Shown here: one piece after another, positions 51,122 to 61,368 of the stretch | Layout: the number at the start of each line of letters is the position of its first letter | How positions within the stretch are numbered: position 1 is the stretch's first letter | Assembly (NCBI GenBank): GCA_003576535.1 | Contig: QXCQ01000185.1 | Coordinates: forward strand, 1 to 64,000 | Length of the DNA stretch: 64,000 nucleotides | Direction of reading: 5' to 3' | From: Nakamurella silvestris | GTDB taxonomy: Bacteria > Actinomycetota > Actinomycetes > Mycobacteriales > Nakamurellaceae | The notes under the pieces: generated by a model | What the model saw: only the letters and a program-made list of their open reading frames with translations | Told to the model about the DNA's origin: nothing | Databases searched by the model: none | Made by a program: the position numbers and the translations under genes

Positions 51122-52071
51122 ACTTCGCCCACGCCCCCTGGCTGGCCCTGGCCGCTGTCGCCCCGGTCCTGCTGGGCGGCTACATCCTGGTGCAACGCCG
51201 TAAGCGCAAGCAGGTCTTGCGGTTCTCCTCCCTCGCCCTGCTGGAGACCGTGGCACCGACCCGGCCGAGCCGCTCGCGACATGTGCCGACCGCCCTGCTG
51301 CTGCTCGGCATCGTTGTGCTCGCCATCGGTCTGGCCGGCCCGACCGATGAGGTCAAGGTCCCGCGCAACCGGGCCACCGTCATGCTCGCCATCGACGTGT
51401 CGCTGTCGATGGAGGCCACCGACATCAAGCCGACCCGGTTGGCGGCCGCCCAGGCCTCGGCCACCCAGTTCGCGAACGACCTCACCCCGGGGGTGAACCT
51501 GGGGTTCATCTCCTTCGCCGGGGTCGCCACGGTGCTGGTGACACCGACGACCGAACGGCAGCCCGTCATCGACGCGGTGGCGAACCTCAAACTCGACGAA
51601 CGCACGGCCACCGGTGAGGCCATCTACGCGGCCCTGCGCAGTATCGACACCTTCACCCGGTCCATCTCCGGTGCGGACGGCCCGGCCCCGGCCCGGATCG
51701 TGCTGATGACGGACGGCAAGGAGACCTACGGGCGGGACGCCTACGAGGCCGCCGCTGCCGCCAAGGAGGCCGGGGTCCCGATCTCCACCATCGCCTTCGG
51801 CACCCGGAACGCCACCATCGACGTCAACGGGGAGCCGGTGGACGTGGCGGTGGACGAGGCCTCCATGCGGGACATCGCGCAGATCTCCGGTGGGGACTTC
51901 CACGCCGCGGCCTCGGCGGAGGAGCTGAGCCAGGTCTACGCCCAGCTCGGTGAGCAGATCGGCTACGAGATCAAGAACCAGGACGCCTCGCGGCCCTGGG
52001 TGATCGGCGGCACCATCGTCGTCATCCTCGCTGCCGGTGCCGCACTGGTGCTCACCCAGCGGATCCCCTGA
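51118..52071 (+). CDS. VWA-domain membrane protein of the MoxR system
   Basis: A 317-aa BatA-like protein. N-terminal hydrophobic segments (WLALAAVAPVLLGGYILV and TALLLLGIVVLAIGLAG) precede a VWA domain with the complete MIDAS metal site (AIDVSLSMEATD, a Thr-containing loop and LMTDGKETYG). A last helix is in GGTIVVILAAGAALVL. It is the membrane partner of MoxR-DUF58. GTGA overlap with DUF58. Confidence 0.92.
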   Translation: MNFAHAPWLALAAVAPVLLGGYILVQRRKRKQVLRFSSLALLETVAPTRPSRSRHVPTALLLLGIVVLAIGLAGPTDEVKVPRNRATVMLAIDVSLSMEATDIKPTRLAAAQASATQFANDLTPGVNLGFISFAGVATVLVTPTTERQPVIDAVANLKLDERTATGEAIYAALRSIDTFTRSISGADGPAPARIVLMTDGKETYGRDAYEAAAAAKEAGVPISTIAFGTRNATIDVNGEPVDVAVDEASMRDIAQISGGDFHAAASAEELSQVYAQLGEQIGYEIKNQDASRPWVIGGTIVVILAAGAALVLTQRIP

Positions 52072-52073
52072 GC

Positions 52074-53015
<942 letters not shown>

Positions 53016-53106
53016 CCCGGGCCCGATCCGCGATCTGCCCATCACCGTTCTCATCGTCCCCGCGGCCGTTGCCGTCGCGGACATCGTCAACAAGGAAGTG
53101 TGAAAC

Positions 53107-53904
53107 ATGACCGGATTGCTTGCCGGGAAGAAGTTGCTCATCACCGGTGTGATCACCGAGGCGTCCATCGCCTTCCACACCGCGAAGATCGCCCAGGAAC
53201 AGGGTGCCGAGGTCGTCCTGACCGGATACGGACGGCTGAGCCTGGTCGAACGGATCGCCAAGCGACTGCCGACCCCCGCCCCCGTGGTGGAACTGGACGT
53301 CACCTCGGTCGAGCAGTGCGCGTCACTGGCCGAGCGGGTGTCGGAGTTCGTGCCCTCTCTCGACGGTGTGCTGCACTCCATCGGCTTCGCCCCGGCGGCC
53401 GCCCTGGGCGGCACCTTCCTGGAGACGTCCTGGGAGGACGTGGCCACCACGGTCCATGCCTCGACGTACTCGCTGAAGTCCCTGGCCGTTGCCGCCCTGC
53501 CGCTGATGTCCTCCGGCGGATCGATCGTGGGCCTCGATTTCGACGCCCGCCAGGCCTGGCCGGGCTACGACTGGATGGGTGTGGCCAAGGCCGGCCTGGA
53601 GTCGACCTCCCGCTACCTCGCGCGTGACCTCGGCCCGAAGGGCATCCGGGTCAACCTGGTGTCCGCCGGTCCGCTGAAGACCATTGCGGCCAAGTCGATC
53701 CCGGGCTTCAGCGGCCTGGAGGACGCGTGGACCAACCGGGCACCGCTCGGCTGGGACGCCTCGGACCCGACGCCGGTCGCCAAGGCCGCCTGTGCCCTGC
53801 TGTCCGACTGGTTCCCGGCCACCTCCGGCTCGATGATCATGGTCGACGGCGGGTTCCACTCCCTCGGGTTCGGTACGGCCGAGGTCCCGGCCCCGACCGC
53901 CTGA
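53107..53904 (+). CDS. fabI: Enoyl-ACP reductase (FabI/InhA type)
   Basis: A 265-aa NADH-dependent enoyl-ACP reductase completing each fatty-acid elongation round. It starts GLLAGKKLLITGVITEASIA, has HSIGFAP, and the active-site region GLDFDARQAWPGYDWMGVAK with the Tyr and Lys of the FabI triad; this block is strongly InhA-like. C-terminal TSGSMIMVDGGFHSLGF is typical. ATG with AAGGAAG upstream. The hemH gene that follows inhA in mycobacteria is absent here. Confidence 0.95.
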   Translation: MTGLLAGKKLLITGVITEASIAFHTAKIAQEQGAEVVLTGYGRLSLVERIAKRLPTPAPVVELDVTSVEQCASLAERVSEFVPSLDGVLHSIGFAPAAALGGTFLETSWEDVATTVHASTYSLKSLAVAALPLMSSGGSIVGLDFDARQAWPGYDWMGVAKAGLESTSRYLARDLGPKGIRVNLVSAGPLKTIAAKSIPGFSGLEDAWTNRAPLGWDASDPTPVAKAACALLSDWFPATSGSMIMVDGGFHSLGFGTAEVPAPTA

Positions 53905-53917
53905 CCTCCCTGACCGC

Positions 53918-53965
53918 GGTGCCTTTTCTGACGTTTCGACGGCGTTGAACGTCGGAAAAGGCACC
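53918..53965. terminator. Palindrome after fabI
   Basis: GGTGCCTTTTCTGACGTT and its near-inverse AACGTCGGAAAAGGCACC enclose about 12 nt, 14 nt after the fabI stop. Long AT-containing arms would fold strongly; it is a likely terminator or repeat. Confidence 0.65.
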
Positions 53966-53974
53966 TGTGGTGTG

Positions 53975-54146
53975 TGATGTGGGTCACGCCTGCCCATCCC
54001 TGCCTGCGGGTACTACGAAGTAGCAGTGCAGGCAGGTGGAGTGCGGCCGATGTGCGTCGGCGACAGGCCACCGCAGGCAGTGCGGATGTTCCCTTTTCGG
54101 GTTCACGGTGGGTTTTTTCGGGGGACCCACCGTGAACCCGTTTTTT
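53975..54146 (+). ncRNA. Candidate structured small RNA with terminator
   Basis: The 284-bp gap after fabI has no ORF. It holds a hairpin at 53999-54036 (CCTGCCTGC with GCAGGCAGG, inner ACTAC-GAA-GTAG). A textbook terminator closes it: GGGTTCACGGTGGGT (54099-54113) pairs perfectly over 15 bp with 54125-54139, followed by G and six T. A terminator 195 nt beyond fabI, with another palindrome between, suggests a separate short transcript. 5' end and identity are unknown. Confidence 0.35.
54099..54146 (+). terminator. Strong rho-independent terminator
   Basis: A perfect 15-bp stem (54099-54113 and 54125-54139) with an 11-nt loop, then GTTTTTT. The T-run is on the plus strand only, so it stops plus-strand transcription before the convergent gene at 54189. 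Confidence 0.9.
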
Positions 54147-54188
54147 CGTGTGTCGGCTCTTCCGGTGCCGGCCCTGCTGCGGCCCGCC

Positions 54189-54980
54189 TCAGAAGCCGGC
54201 TGCGCCGTCCCCGCCGACCCGTTGGGGTGCCGGCGCACACTCGGCCACCGCGGCCAACCTCCCCTGACGGACCGCCTCGGCCAACGGCCGCAGTGCGTCG
54301 TCGATCGCCCCGAGCTCATGGCGTGACACGGCTGCGGTCTGATGCCGGCCCGCGATCTGCAGGAGGGCCTCCAACGAGATCACCTTCGCCAGCAACGCCG
54401 ACGCCCGCCGGGGCATCCCGTGCGGGCTGTCGTGGGCGGCCTCTCGCATCGCCGCCGCGAGATCGTCGCGTACGGTCCGCGAATCGCGGGCGATGTCCAG
54501 GGCGCGCAGCCGGTTGGTGGCGCTGACGATCGCCCGGTCGATGGCGAACTCGGCCTCATGGACCGTCCAGGCCGGATGGGAGGGGTACGGCTCCTCCCCG
54601 AGATCGAACACCCGCCAATGGCCGTCGACAGGGACGACCGCCGCCGACCGGGATCTCAGGACCACCGCGGCCCCGGCGTCCAACGCGGCCACCACACTGC
54701 GGTGACCGGCCGGCAGTCCGCGGACGTCCCCGGCGACCGGGAGAACGAGCTCGCAGGGACCGGCAGGCCGGAAGAGATCGAGCAGGGCGAGGGTTCCGGC
54801 ACCGGGGCTGCCCGGCCCGGGCAGGCCGAGCTTCTCGGCGGTGACGTGTTCGGCGGCGCGGACGCCGGCGGTGTACCCGGTCTGGCCCAGGGCGGAGATC
54901 AGGTCGTCCGGTGGCACGGAACCACCGGCGTAGGCGGGCCCCCACAGGGCGAGCACCGTGGCGGCACGAATCGCGGACAT
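54189..54980 (-). CDS. Conserved hypothetical protein (Rv1486c-like position)
   Basis: A 263-aa protein, not assigned to a function. It has no clear membrane segment apart from a mildly hydrophobic N-terminus. It contains ALLDLFRPAGPCELVLPVAGDV, SAAVVPVDGHWRVFDLGEEP and a helical C-terminal half. Its place between inhA and nfeD, divergent from DUF3097, matches Rv1486c. ATG (MSAIRAATV) is used; 17 more codons upstream are open but would run into the divergent promoter. Confidence 0.75.
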   Translation of the reverse strand: MSAIRAATVLALWGPAYAGGSVPPDDLISALGQTGYTAGVRAAEHVTAEKLGLPGPGSPGAGTLALLDLFRPAGPCELVLPVAGDVRGLPAGHRSVVAALDAGAAVVLRSRSAAVVPVDGHWRVFDLGEEPYPSHPAWTVHEAEFAIDRAIVSATNRLRALDIARDSRTVRDDLAAAMREAAHDSPHGMPRRASALLAKVISLEALLQIAGRHQTAAVSRHELGAIDDALRPLAEAVRQGRLAAVAECAPAPQRVGGDGAAGF

Positions 54981-55032
54981 GACGGCCACGGTACGTGACT
55001 TCACCGGGTGCGCCTGGATAACGTTCGTCACC

Positions 55033-55869
55033 GTGACCCGACCACCGTTCGAACCCGTGAACTACAGCCGTGACGTCCTTTCCCAGCCCCGGAAGACCCG
55101 GGTGATCCCCGAGATCCCCGCCACCAGGGACGTTGTCGCCGAGGACCCGGCGACCGGATTCACCGGTGCGGTGGTGGGGTGCACCTCCACCACGGTCACC
55201 CTGGAGGACGCGAAGGGCCGGACGAGAACCTTCCCGCTCGCGGTCGGGGTGTTCCTGATCGACGGGGAGCAGGTCACCCTGGTCCGTCCGGTCGCCGCGC
55301 CTACCGGACCGAAACTGTCCGCCTCCGGATCGGTACAGGTTGCCGGTCTGCGGGCCAGGACGGCCAGGGCGGCCAGGATCTGGGTGGAGGGCATCCACGA
55401 CGCGGCGCTGATCGAACGGGTCTGGGGACACGACCTCCGGGTGGAAGGCATCGTGGTCGAACCGATCGACGGGCTGGACAACCTGCCCGAGGCGTTGGCC
55501 GAGTTCGGCCCGGGCCCGCAACGGCGGGTCGGGGTGCTCGCCGACCACCTGGTCCCCGGGAGCAAGGAGACCCGGATCGCCGACGCGGTCCGGTCCGGCC
55601 CGGGCGGCGGCCACGTGCTGATCACCGGCCATCCGTACATCGACATCTGGGAGGCCGTGCGGCCGGAGGCGGTCCGGATCAAGGCCTGGCCGACGGTTCC
55701 GCGGGGAACCGACTGGAAGACCGGGGTCTGCGCCCGGCTCGGGGTGCCCGACACCGCGACCATGTGGGGCCGGGTCAACGGCTCGGTCCGCTCCTTCAAG
55801 GACCTGCACACCCCGCTGATCACCGCCGTCGAGGAGCTGATCGACTTCGTGACCGCCATCCCGGAGTGA
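55033..55869 (+). CDS. DUF3097 family protein
   Basis: A 278-aa protein of the actinobacterial DUF3097 family. Recognisable blocks are KTRVIPEIPATRDVVAEDP, RIWVEGIHDAALIERVWGHD, RVEGIVVEPIDGLDNL, LADHLVPGSKETRIAD and HVLITGHPYIDIWEAVRPEA. The middle part resembles a TOPRIM-like fold with acidic residues in VEGIHDAALIE; that is a suggestion only. Function unknown. GTG start (VTRPPFEPVN) with a GATAAC -10-like element about 12 nt upstream, possibly leaderless. Confidence 0.88.
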   Translation: MTRPPFEPVNYSRDVLSQPRKTRVIPEIPATRDVVAEDPATGFTGAVVGCTSTTVTLEDAKGRTRTFPLAVGVFLIDGEQVTLVRPVAAPTGPKLSASGSVQVAGLRARTARAARIWVEGIHDAALIERVWGHDLRVEGIVVEPIDGLDNLPEALAEFGPGPQRRVGVLADHLVPGSKETRIADAVRSGPGGGHVLITGHPYIDIWEAVRPEAVRIKAWPTVPRGTDWKTGVCARLGVPDTATMWGRVNGSVRSFKDLHTPLITAVEELIDFVTAIPE

Positions 55870-56032
55870 CGCCGGGGCCGCAGCAGCCGCGCGCGGTGTT
55901 GTCCCTCGAACTGGTCCGATCGGCGGACTGCGATGTGGCATCAGGGTGAATGGTGATCACGACTTGGTACCGGTGCGTATCCCGTCCCTGAGGAAACGAT
56001 CGACTGTCGTACAGCTCTGGCAGGATCGAATC

Positions 56033-56467
56033 ATGCAGGCTTGGGTATGGCTCATCATCGCCGTGGTGCTCGTCACCGCGGAGGCACTCGGTGCCGAATT
56101 CTTCCTCGTGATGCTCGGAGCCGGAGCCCTGGTCACCGCCGGGGTCGCGGTCTTCGCACCCGAACTCCTGTGGTTGCAGCTCGTCGTCTTCGCGATCTCC
56201 TCGGTGGCCCTGGTCGTCGGGGCCAGGCCCGCTCTCCTGCGCCGTTTCCACTCCGCCGCGGATCAGACCAAAACCGGGATAGAAGCGATCATCGGCAGCA
56301 AGGCCTCCGTCATCTCCGCCGTGGACGCCAGCGGTGGCCAGGTGAAGATCGGCGGAGAGATCTGGTCAGCGATCGGGGTGGCCGGCCATCGGCCGATGCC
56401 GCCCGGAACTCCCGTCACCGTCGTCGAGGTCCGCGGAGCCACCGCGGTCGTAATCTGGGGGCCCTAA
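56033..56467 (+). CDS. NfeD-like membrane protein
   Basis: A 144-aa short NfeD (NfeD1b-type): two or three helices (VWLIIAVVLVTAEALGAEFF, FLVMLGAGALVTAGVAVF, LQLVVFAISSVALVVGA), then a C-terminal OB-fold (GSKASVISAVDASGGQVKIG to TVVEVRGATAVVIWGP). It partners the SPFH protein encoded 4 nt downstream. ATG with AGGA 8 nt upstream. Confidence 0.92.
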   Translation: MQAWVWLIIAVVLVTAEALGAEFFLVMLGAGALVTAGVAVFAPELLWLQLVVFAISSVALVVGARPALLRRFHSAADQTKTGIEAIIGSKASVISAVDASGGQVKIGGEIWSAIGVAGHRPMPPGTPVTVVEVRGATAVVIWGP

Positions 56468-56471
56468 AACC

Positions 56472-57875
56472 ATGGATCCAGTACTCATCGTCAGCCTGGT
56501 CATCGCCTTCCTGGCCATCGTCATCGTCGTCCGGTCGATCAAGGTCATCCCGCAGGCCCAGGCGGCGGTGGTGGAACGGCTCGGCCGCTACCACAAGACC
56601 AGCCACGCCGGCCTGGTCTGGCTGGTGCCCTTCCTCGACAAGATCAGGGCCAGGATCGACATGCGGGAGCAGGTCGTGTCCTTCCCGCCCCAACCGGTGA
56701 TCACCGAGGACAACCTCACCGTCTCCATCGACACCGTGGTGTACTTCCAGGTCAACGAGCCGCGCGCGGCCGTCTACGAGATCGCCAACTACATCGTCGC
56801 GGTCGAGCAGCTCACCACCACCACCCTGCGGAACGTGGTCGGCGGGATGAACCTCGAGCAGACCCTGACCTCGCGGGACGCCATCAACGGCCAGCTGCGC
56901 GGGGTCCTCGACGAGGCCACCGGCAAGTGGGGGATCCGGGTGGCCCGGGTCGAACTCAAGGCCATCGACCCGCCGCTGTCCATCCAGGACTCGATGGAGA
57001 AGCAGATGCGCGCCGACCGGGACAAACGCGCGATGATCCTGACGGCCGAAGGCCAACGGGAATCCTCCATCAAAACCGCCGAAGGGCAGAAGCAGGCCGC
57101 GGTCCTGAACGCCGAAGGCTCCAAACAGGCAGCCATCCTGGCCGCCGAGGGTGAACGTCAGTCGGCCATCCTGCGCGCCCAGGGTGAACGGGCTGCCCGG
57201 TACCTGCAGGCCCAGGGGCAGGCGAAGGCCATCGAGAAGGTCTTCGCCGCCGTCAAGGCAGGCAAGCCGACCCCGGAGCTGCTCGCCTACCAGTACCTGC
57301 AGACCCTGCCGCAACTCGCCCAGGGCGATTCCAACAAGGTGTGGATGATCCCGAGCGGCTTCGACAAGGCGCTGGAGCAGTTCGCGAAGATGTTCGGCGA
57401 CAAGGGTGAGGACGGCGTCTTCCGGTACGAGGCACCCGAGGACGACGCACCGGTGACCAAACCCGGCACCGATGACGAGGACGTCAAGGACTGGTTCGGC
57501 GGGGACACCAGTGCCCAGCTGGCCGCCGCCGATCGGGCGGCCGCGTCGACCGCCGCTCACGCCCTGGCCGAGCTGGAGGCGGCCGAGGCCGCCGCGCGGA
57601 TCGCCGCCCAGACCCGTCGCCCGGCGCCGGAGCTCGGCTCGATCGACCCGTACACGGGCCTGGGGATGCAGCACGGACAGAGCCGCCCGATCCAGCCCCC
57701 GCCCGCTCAGCAGCAGTCGGCGCCGCAGTACCCGCAGCACCAGGCCCCGCCGCAGCAGCAGAACCCGCAGGGGCCCCCGCAGCAGAATCCGTCACAGCAG
57801 AATCCCGGGTACGGCCCGCCGCCCGGCTTCCCGGGTTTCCCGGGTGTGGATGAGGACAAGCGACCGCAGCAGTAA
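56472..57875 (+). CDS. SPFH/band 7 (stomatin-like) membrane protein
   Basis: A 467-aa protein with an N-terminal membrane segment (VLIVSLVIAFLAIVIVV), a band 7 domain (RSIKVIPQAQAAVVERLGRY to AIDPPLSIQDSMEKQMRADR), and a helix with repeated AEGxxxxA units (ILTAEGQRESSIKTAEGQKQ). A ~100-residue Pro/Gln-rich tail (APPQQQNPQGPPQQNPSQQN) follows. Such proteins oligomerise in membrane microdomains with NfeD. Long tail relative to Rv1488. It starts 4 nt after nfeD. Confidence 0.94.
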   Translation: MDPVLIVSLVIAFLAIVIVVRSIKVIPQAQAAVVERLGRYHKTSHAGLVWLVPFLDKIRARIDMREQVVSFPPQPVITEDNLTVSIDTVVYFQVNEPRAAVYEIANYIVAVEQLTTTTLRNVVGGMNLEQTLTSRDAINGQLRGVLDEATGKWGIRVARVELKAIDPPLSIQDSMEKQMRADRDKRAMILTAEGQRESSIKTAEGQKQAAVLNAEGSKQAAILAAEGERQSAILRAQGERAARYLQAQGQAKAIEKVFAAVKAGKPTPELLAYQYLQTLPQLAQGDSNKVWMIPSGFDKALEQFAKMFGDKGEDGVFRYEAPEDDAPVTKPGTDDEDVKDWFGGDTSAQLAAADRAAASTAAHALAELEAAEAAARIAAQTRRPAPELGSIDPYTGLGMQHGQSRPIQPPPAQQQSAPQYPQHQAPPQQQNPQGPPQQNPSQQNPGYGPPPGFPGFPGVDEDKRPQQ

Positions 57876-57882
57876 CCCCCCT

Positions 57883-57958
57883 CCTGTTCCCGCGCGCGTT
57901 GTTGCTCCTCGCGCACGTAACTTCGCGCGCGAGAACGAACAACGTGCGCGGGAACAGG
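57883..57958. terminator. Long palindrome after band 7 gene
   Basis: CCTGTTCCCGCGCGCGTTGTT at the left pairs with AACAACGTGCGCGGGAACAGG at the right with one mismatch. Inner CTCCTCGCGC and GCGCGCGAGAAC arms extend the fold, which spans 76 bp. It starts 7 nt after the stop. Terminator or another repeat type. Confidence 0.7.
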
Positions 57959-58067
57959 GGGAGGATGTGGGGGGGATCCAGCCGGACCCCAGTGGGAGTC
58001 AAGTCGGCCGCGGTGTACTGGGTCCTTCCAGGCCATCCGGCCGCCCTGACGTATCCCGGAGATTGTG

Positions 58068-59501
58068 ATGACCCTCGCCGAACCCAATTCCGTCCAGCCC
58101 GCCGCCCCGTCGGACACTGCCGGCACCCTGCTCACCGAACTCGATGCCGCGACCGCCGGCCAGGTGTTCGGCCCGGGTGACACCGGGTACGCGGCGGCCT
58201 TCGCACCGTTCAACCTGTCCACGGTCCACCAGCCCGAGGTGGTGGTGGTGGCCGCCGACGCCGCCGATGTCGCCGCCGCCGTCGGTATCGCCGCTCGGGC
58301 CGGGCGTTCGGTAGCGGTCCAGGCCACCGGACACGGTGCCGCCCCCGCCGACCAGGAGACCGTCCTGATCTCCACCCGGCTGCTCGACACGGTGACCGTC
58401 GATCCCCAGGCGCGCACGGCGACGATCGGGGCCGGTGCGATCTGGCAGCAGGTGCTCGATGCCGCCGCACCGTACGGTCTCGCGGCCCTGGCCGGCTCCG
58501 CCCCTCACGTCGGGGCGGTCGGCTACACCCTCGGCGGGGGCCTCGGCCCGGTGGCCCGCACCTTCGGACTGGCCTCCGACCACGTGCTCGGATTCGAGGT
58601 CGTCACCGCAGGCGGCGAGATCGTGACGGTCGACGCCCGGAACCGACCGGAACTGTTCTGGGCCCTGCGCGGCGGCGGCGCGGCCTTCGGGATCGTCACC
58701 TCCATGACGATCGACCTCATCCCGCTCGCCACGGTCTTCGGCGGCGGTCTCTGGTTCGCCGCCGAAGACGCTCCGGCCCTGCTGCACACCTGGCGGAACT
58801 GGACCCTGGATCTGCCGGAGACGATCACCACCTCCATCGCCCGGCTCAACCTCCCTCCGTTGCCCCAGCTTCCGGAACCGCTCCGCGGGCGCGCGGTGGT
58901 GCACCTGCGCTTCGCCTCGGTCGGTGACGAGGCCGAGGCCGCAGCCCAGTTGGACCGATTCCGGACGATCGCGACCCCGTTGATGGACACGGTCGGCCGC
59001 ATCCCGTACGCGGCCATCGGTGCGGTGCACGCGGACCCGGTGGACCCGATCCCGGCGGCGGACCGCGGGATCGGTCTCAGTGATCTCCCGGAGGCCGCCG
59101 TGGATTCCTTCCTCGCCGTCACCTCCCCGGCCGCGCGACTGCCGTTCCTGGTCGCCGAGATCCGGCTGCTGGGCGGGGCGGTCGCGCGGCAGTCGGCGGT
59201 GCCGAGTGCGGTCGGGGGTCGCGACGCCGCCTACGGCCTGAACGCCATCGGCGCCCTGGTCCCGCCGATCGCCGAGCACGTCCCCGGGGCGTTGGAAGCG
59301 GTTCTCGCCGCCCTGACCCCGTGGTCCAGCGGTGGCTCCCTGATCAACTTCGCCGGCAGTACGGGTGCTGTCGCCGACGCACGGATCCAGCGTTCCTTCG
59401 CGCCCGAGGTCTACCGCCGGTTGGTCGCCCTACGGGCCGAGACCGACCCGGCCGGTGTGTTCGCCGCCTCGGCCCGCTGGTCGGTCCTGCCCGTCGACTG
59501 A
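58068..59501 (+). CDS. BBE-type FAD-linked oxidase
   Basis: A 477-aa flavoprotein of the berberine-bridge/FAD_binding_4 class. PEVVVVAADAADVAAAVGIA and VAVQATGHGAAPADQETVL give the first FAD half; His in ATGHG is the likely covalent attachment point. VGAVGYTLGGGLGPVARTFG and LFWALRGGGAAFGIVTSMTI follow. The second attachment Cys of bicovalent members is absent at SAPHVGAVG, so one covalent link at most. C-terminal DPAGVFAAS is a BBE-like end. Substrate unknown. ATG 58068 fits GGAG spacing better than GTG 58065. Confidence 0.9.
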   Translation: MTLAEPNSVQPAAPSDTAGTLLTELDAATAGQVFGPGDTGYAAAFAPFNLSTVHQPEVVVVAADAADVAAAVGIAARAGRSVAVQATGHGAAPADQETVLISTRLLDTVTVDPQARTATIGAGAIWQQVLDAAAPYGLAALAGSAPHVGAVGYTLGGGLGPVARTFGLASDHVLGFEVVTAGGEIVTVDARNRPELFWALRGGGAAFGIVTSMTIDLIPLATVFGGGLWFAAEDAPALLHTWRNWTLDLPETITTSIARLNLPPLPQLPEPLRGRAVVHLRFASVGDEAEAAAQLDRFRTIATPLMDTVGRIPYAAIGAVHADPVDPIPAADRGIGLSDLPEAAVDSFLAVTSPAARLPFLVAEIRLLGGAVARQSAVPSAVGGRDAAYGLNAIGALVPPIAEHVPGALEAVLAALTPWSSGGSLINFAGSTGAVADARIQRSFAPEVYRRLVALRAETDPAGVFAASARWSVLPVD

Positions 59502-59508
59502 TCCTGTG

Positions 59509-59549
59509 CCCCCGGTGGATCGTGGGTCCGAAGCCGGATCCGCCGGGGG
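59509..59549 (+). terminator. Hairpin after the FAD oxidase
   Basis: CCCCCGGTGGATC (59509-59521) pairs with GATCCGCCGGGGG (59537-59549), with one G-T pair, 8 nt after the stop. No T-run. Confidence 0.6.
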
Positions 59550-59726
59550 AAGGGACCTGCAGTTCGATCAAGAGGTACATCTCACAGCCGTCCGGCCACG
59601 AGACGGGCCGACGCGACCTTACGATTCGAGGCGCATCGGTTAAATGGGATGCTCTTTTCGGCGCAGGGGCCTCTCGGGGGCATCTTTGCCGCCTGGCATG
59701 CCTTCGCAGCTTCGGACGGAGATCGA

Positions 59727-61364
59727 ATGTTCCGCACCCCTTCCCTTCGTCGCGCCGGGCTGGTGACGGCGGCCCTCGCCCTCCTGCTGACGGCCTGTTC
59801 GGCCGGGTCCACCGCCGAACCTTCCGGAACCCAGCCGTCAGCAACCCAGCCGTCAGCAACCCAGCCCACGGGCACCCAGGGCTCGGCCGCGCCGACGACC
59901 GCACCGGCCGATCCCTCGGAGACCGATCCGGCAAGCCCGAGCTCGACGCCCGCACCCGCCTCGGACGCGGCGTTGGCGGTCGGCTTCGTGCTGGCCCCGG
60001 AGAGCCTGGACTTCACCCAGGTCGACGGTGCCGCGATCCCGCAGGCGTTGCTCGTCAACGTGTACGAGGGCCTGGTGAAGGTCGACGACAACGGCACGAT
60101 CGTCCCGGCCCTGGCGAAGTCCTGGACCGTCTCACCGGACCGGAAGACGTACACCTTCCAGCTGCAGGAGGGCGTGAGGTTCTCCAACGGCGATCCCTTC
60201 ACCGCCGAGGACGCCGTGTTCTCGATCAACCGGGTCAAGACCGACTGGAAGATCTCGGTGAAGGCGAAGATGGACATCGTCGCGAAGGCGGTCGCGGTGT
60301 CCGACACCGAGCTGACGGTGACGTTGAAGCGGCCGAGCAACAACTGGCTGTACGACATGACCAGCAGGGTCGGGGCGATGTTCTCCACCGACGGTGTGGC
60401 CGATCTGGCCGACAAGCCCATCGGCACCGGCCCGTACGTCTTCGTCAGCTACACCCCGGGGGATCGGATGGTCCTGGAGCGCAACGACGGTTACTGGGGG
60501 ACCCCGCCGGCGGTGAAGACCGTCACCCTGCGGTACTTCAAGGATCCGAACGCGATGAACAACGCCCTGCTCACCGGCGACATCCAGGTGATCTCGAGCG
60601 TCCAGACCCCCGAGTCGATCAGCCAGTTCTCCGACACCAGCCGGTTCCAGGTGATCGACGGGACCAGCACCGGCGAGGTGCTGCTCACCCTGAACAACGG
60701 CTCCGGCGCGACCGCCGACCTCAAGGTGCGCCAGGCCATCTCCTACGCCCTGGACCGCAAGGCCATCCTGGACATCGCCTGGAGCGGGTACGGCACCCTC
60801 ATCGGTTCCCACGAGGCCCCGACCGATCCGTGGTTCACGGACCTGTCCGGGGCGTACCCGTTCGACCCGGAGAAGGCGAAGGAGCTGCTCAAGGAGGCCG
60901 GCAAGGAGAACCTGACCCTGCGGCTGACGTTGCCGCCGGTGCCCTACGCCACGGCCGCGGCACCGCTGATCATCTCCCAGCTGGCCGACGTCGGGATCAC
61001 CGTCAAGGACACCGCCGTCACCTTCGACACCTGGATCCAGCAGGTCCTGATCAACGCCGATTACGATATGACGATCATCAACCACGTCGAACCCCGCGAT
61101 CTGGCCACCCTGTGGGGTGACCCGACCTACTACACCCGGTACGACAACCCCGAGGTGCAGCGCCTGTTGGTTGCCGGTGACGAGGGAACCCCCGAGCAGC
61201 AGGTCACCGACTACCGGAAGGTGGTCCAGATCCTCTCCGACGACGCCGCCTCGGTGTGGTTGTGGTCCTTCCCGAACCTGGTGGTGGCAGCCGCAGATGT
61301 CCGTGGCCTGGCGCAGAACGCCGTCTCCGAGTCCTTCGACCTGACGACCCTGAGCGTCGGATAA
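59727..61364 (+). CDS. Peptide/nickel-type ABC substrate-binding lipoprotein
   Basis: A 545-aa SBP_bac_5 lipoprotein. The signal peptide ends in the lipobox LLTAC (Cys ~24). A Ser/Thr/Pro linker with SATQP repeats precedes the binding domain (VNVYEGLVKVDDNGTIVPAL, GVRFSNGDPFTAEDAVFSIN, DLKVRQAISYALDRKAIL). It captures a peptide, opine, metal chelate or similar ligand outside the membrane for the permeases that follow. ATG with GGAG 5 nt upstream. 4 nt before the first permease. Confidence 0.93.
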   Translation: MFRTPSLRRAGLVTAALALLLTACSAGSTAEPSGTQPSATQPSATQPTGTQGSAAPTTAPADPSETDPASPSSTPAPASDAALAVGFVLAPESLDFTQVDGAAIPQALLVNVYEGLVKVDDNGTIVPALAKSWTVSPDRKTYTFQLQEGVRFSNGDPFTAEDAVFSINRVKTDWKISVKAKMDIVAKAVAVSDTELTVTLKRPSNNWLYDMTSRVGAMFSTDGVADLADKPIGTGPYVFVSYTPGDRMVLERNDGYWGTPPAVKTVTLRYFKDPNAMNNALLTGDIQVISSVQTPESISQFSDTSRFQVIDGTSTGEVLLTLNNGSGATADLKVRQAISYALDRKAILDIAWSGYGTLIGSHEAPTDPWFTDLSGAYPFDPEKAKELLKEAGKENLTLRLTLPPVPYATAAAPLIISQLADVGITVKDTAVTFDTWIQQVLINADYDMTIINHVEPRDLATLWGDPTYYTRYDNPEVQRLLVAGDEGTPEQQVTDYRKVVQILSDDAASVWLWSFPNLVVAAADVRGLAQNAVSESFDLTTLSVG

Positions 61365-61368
61365 CCAC

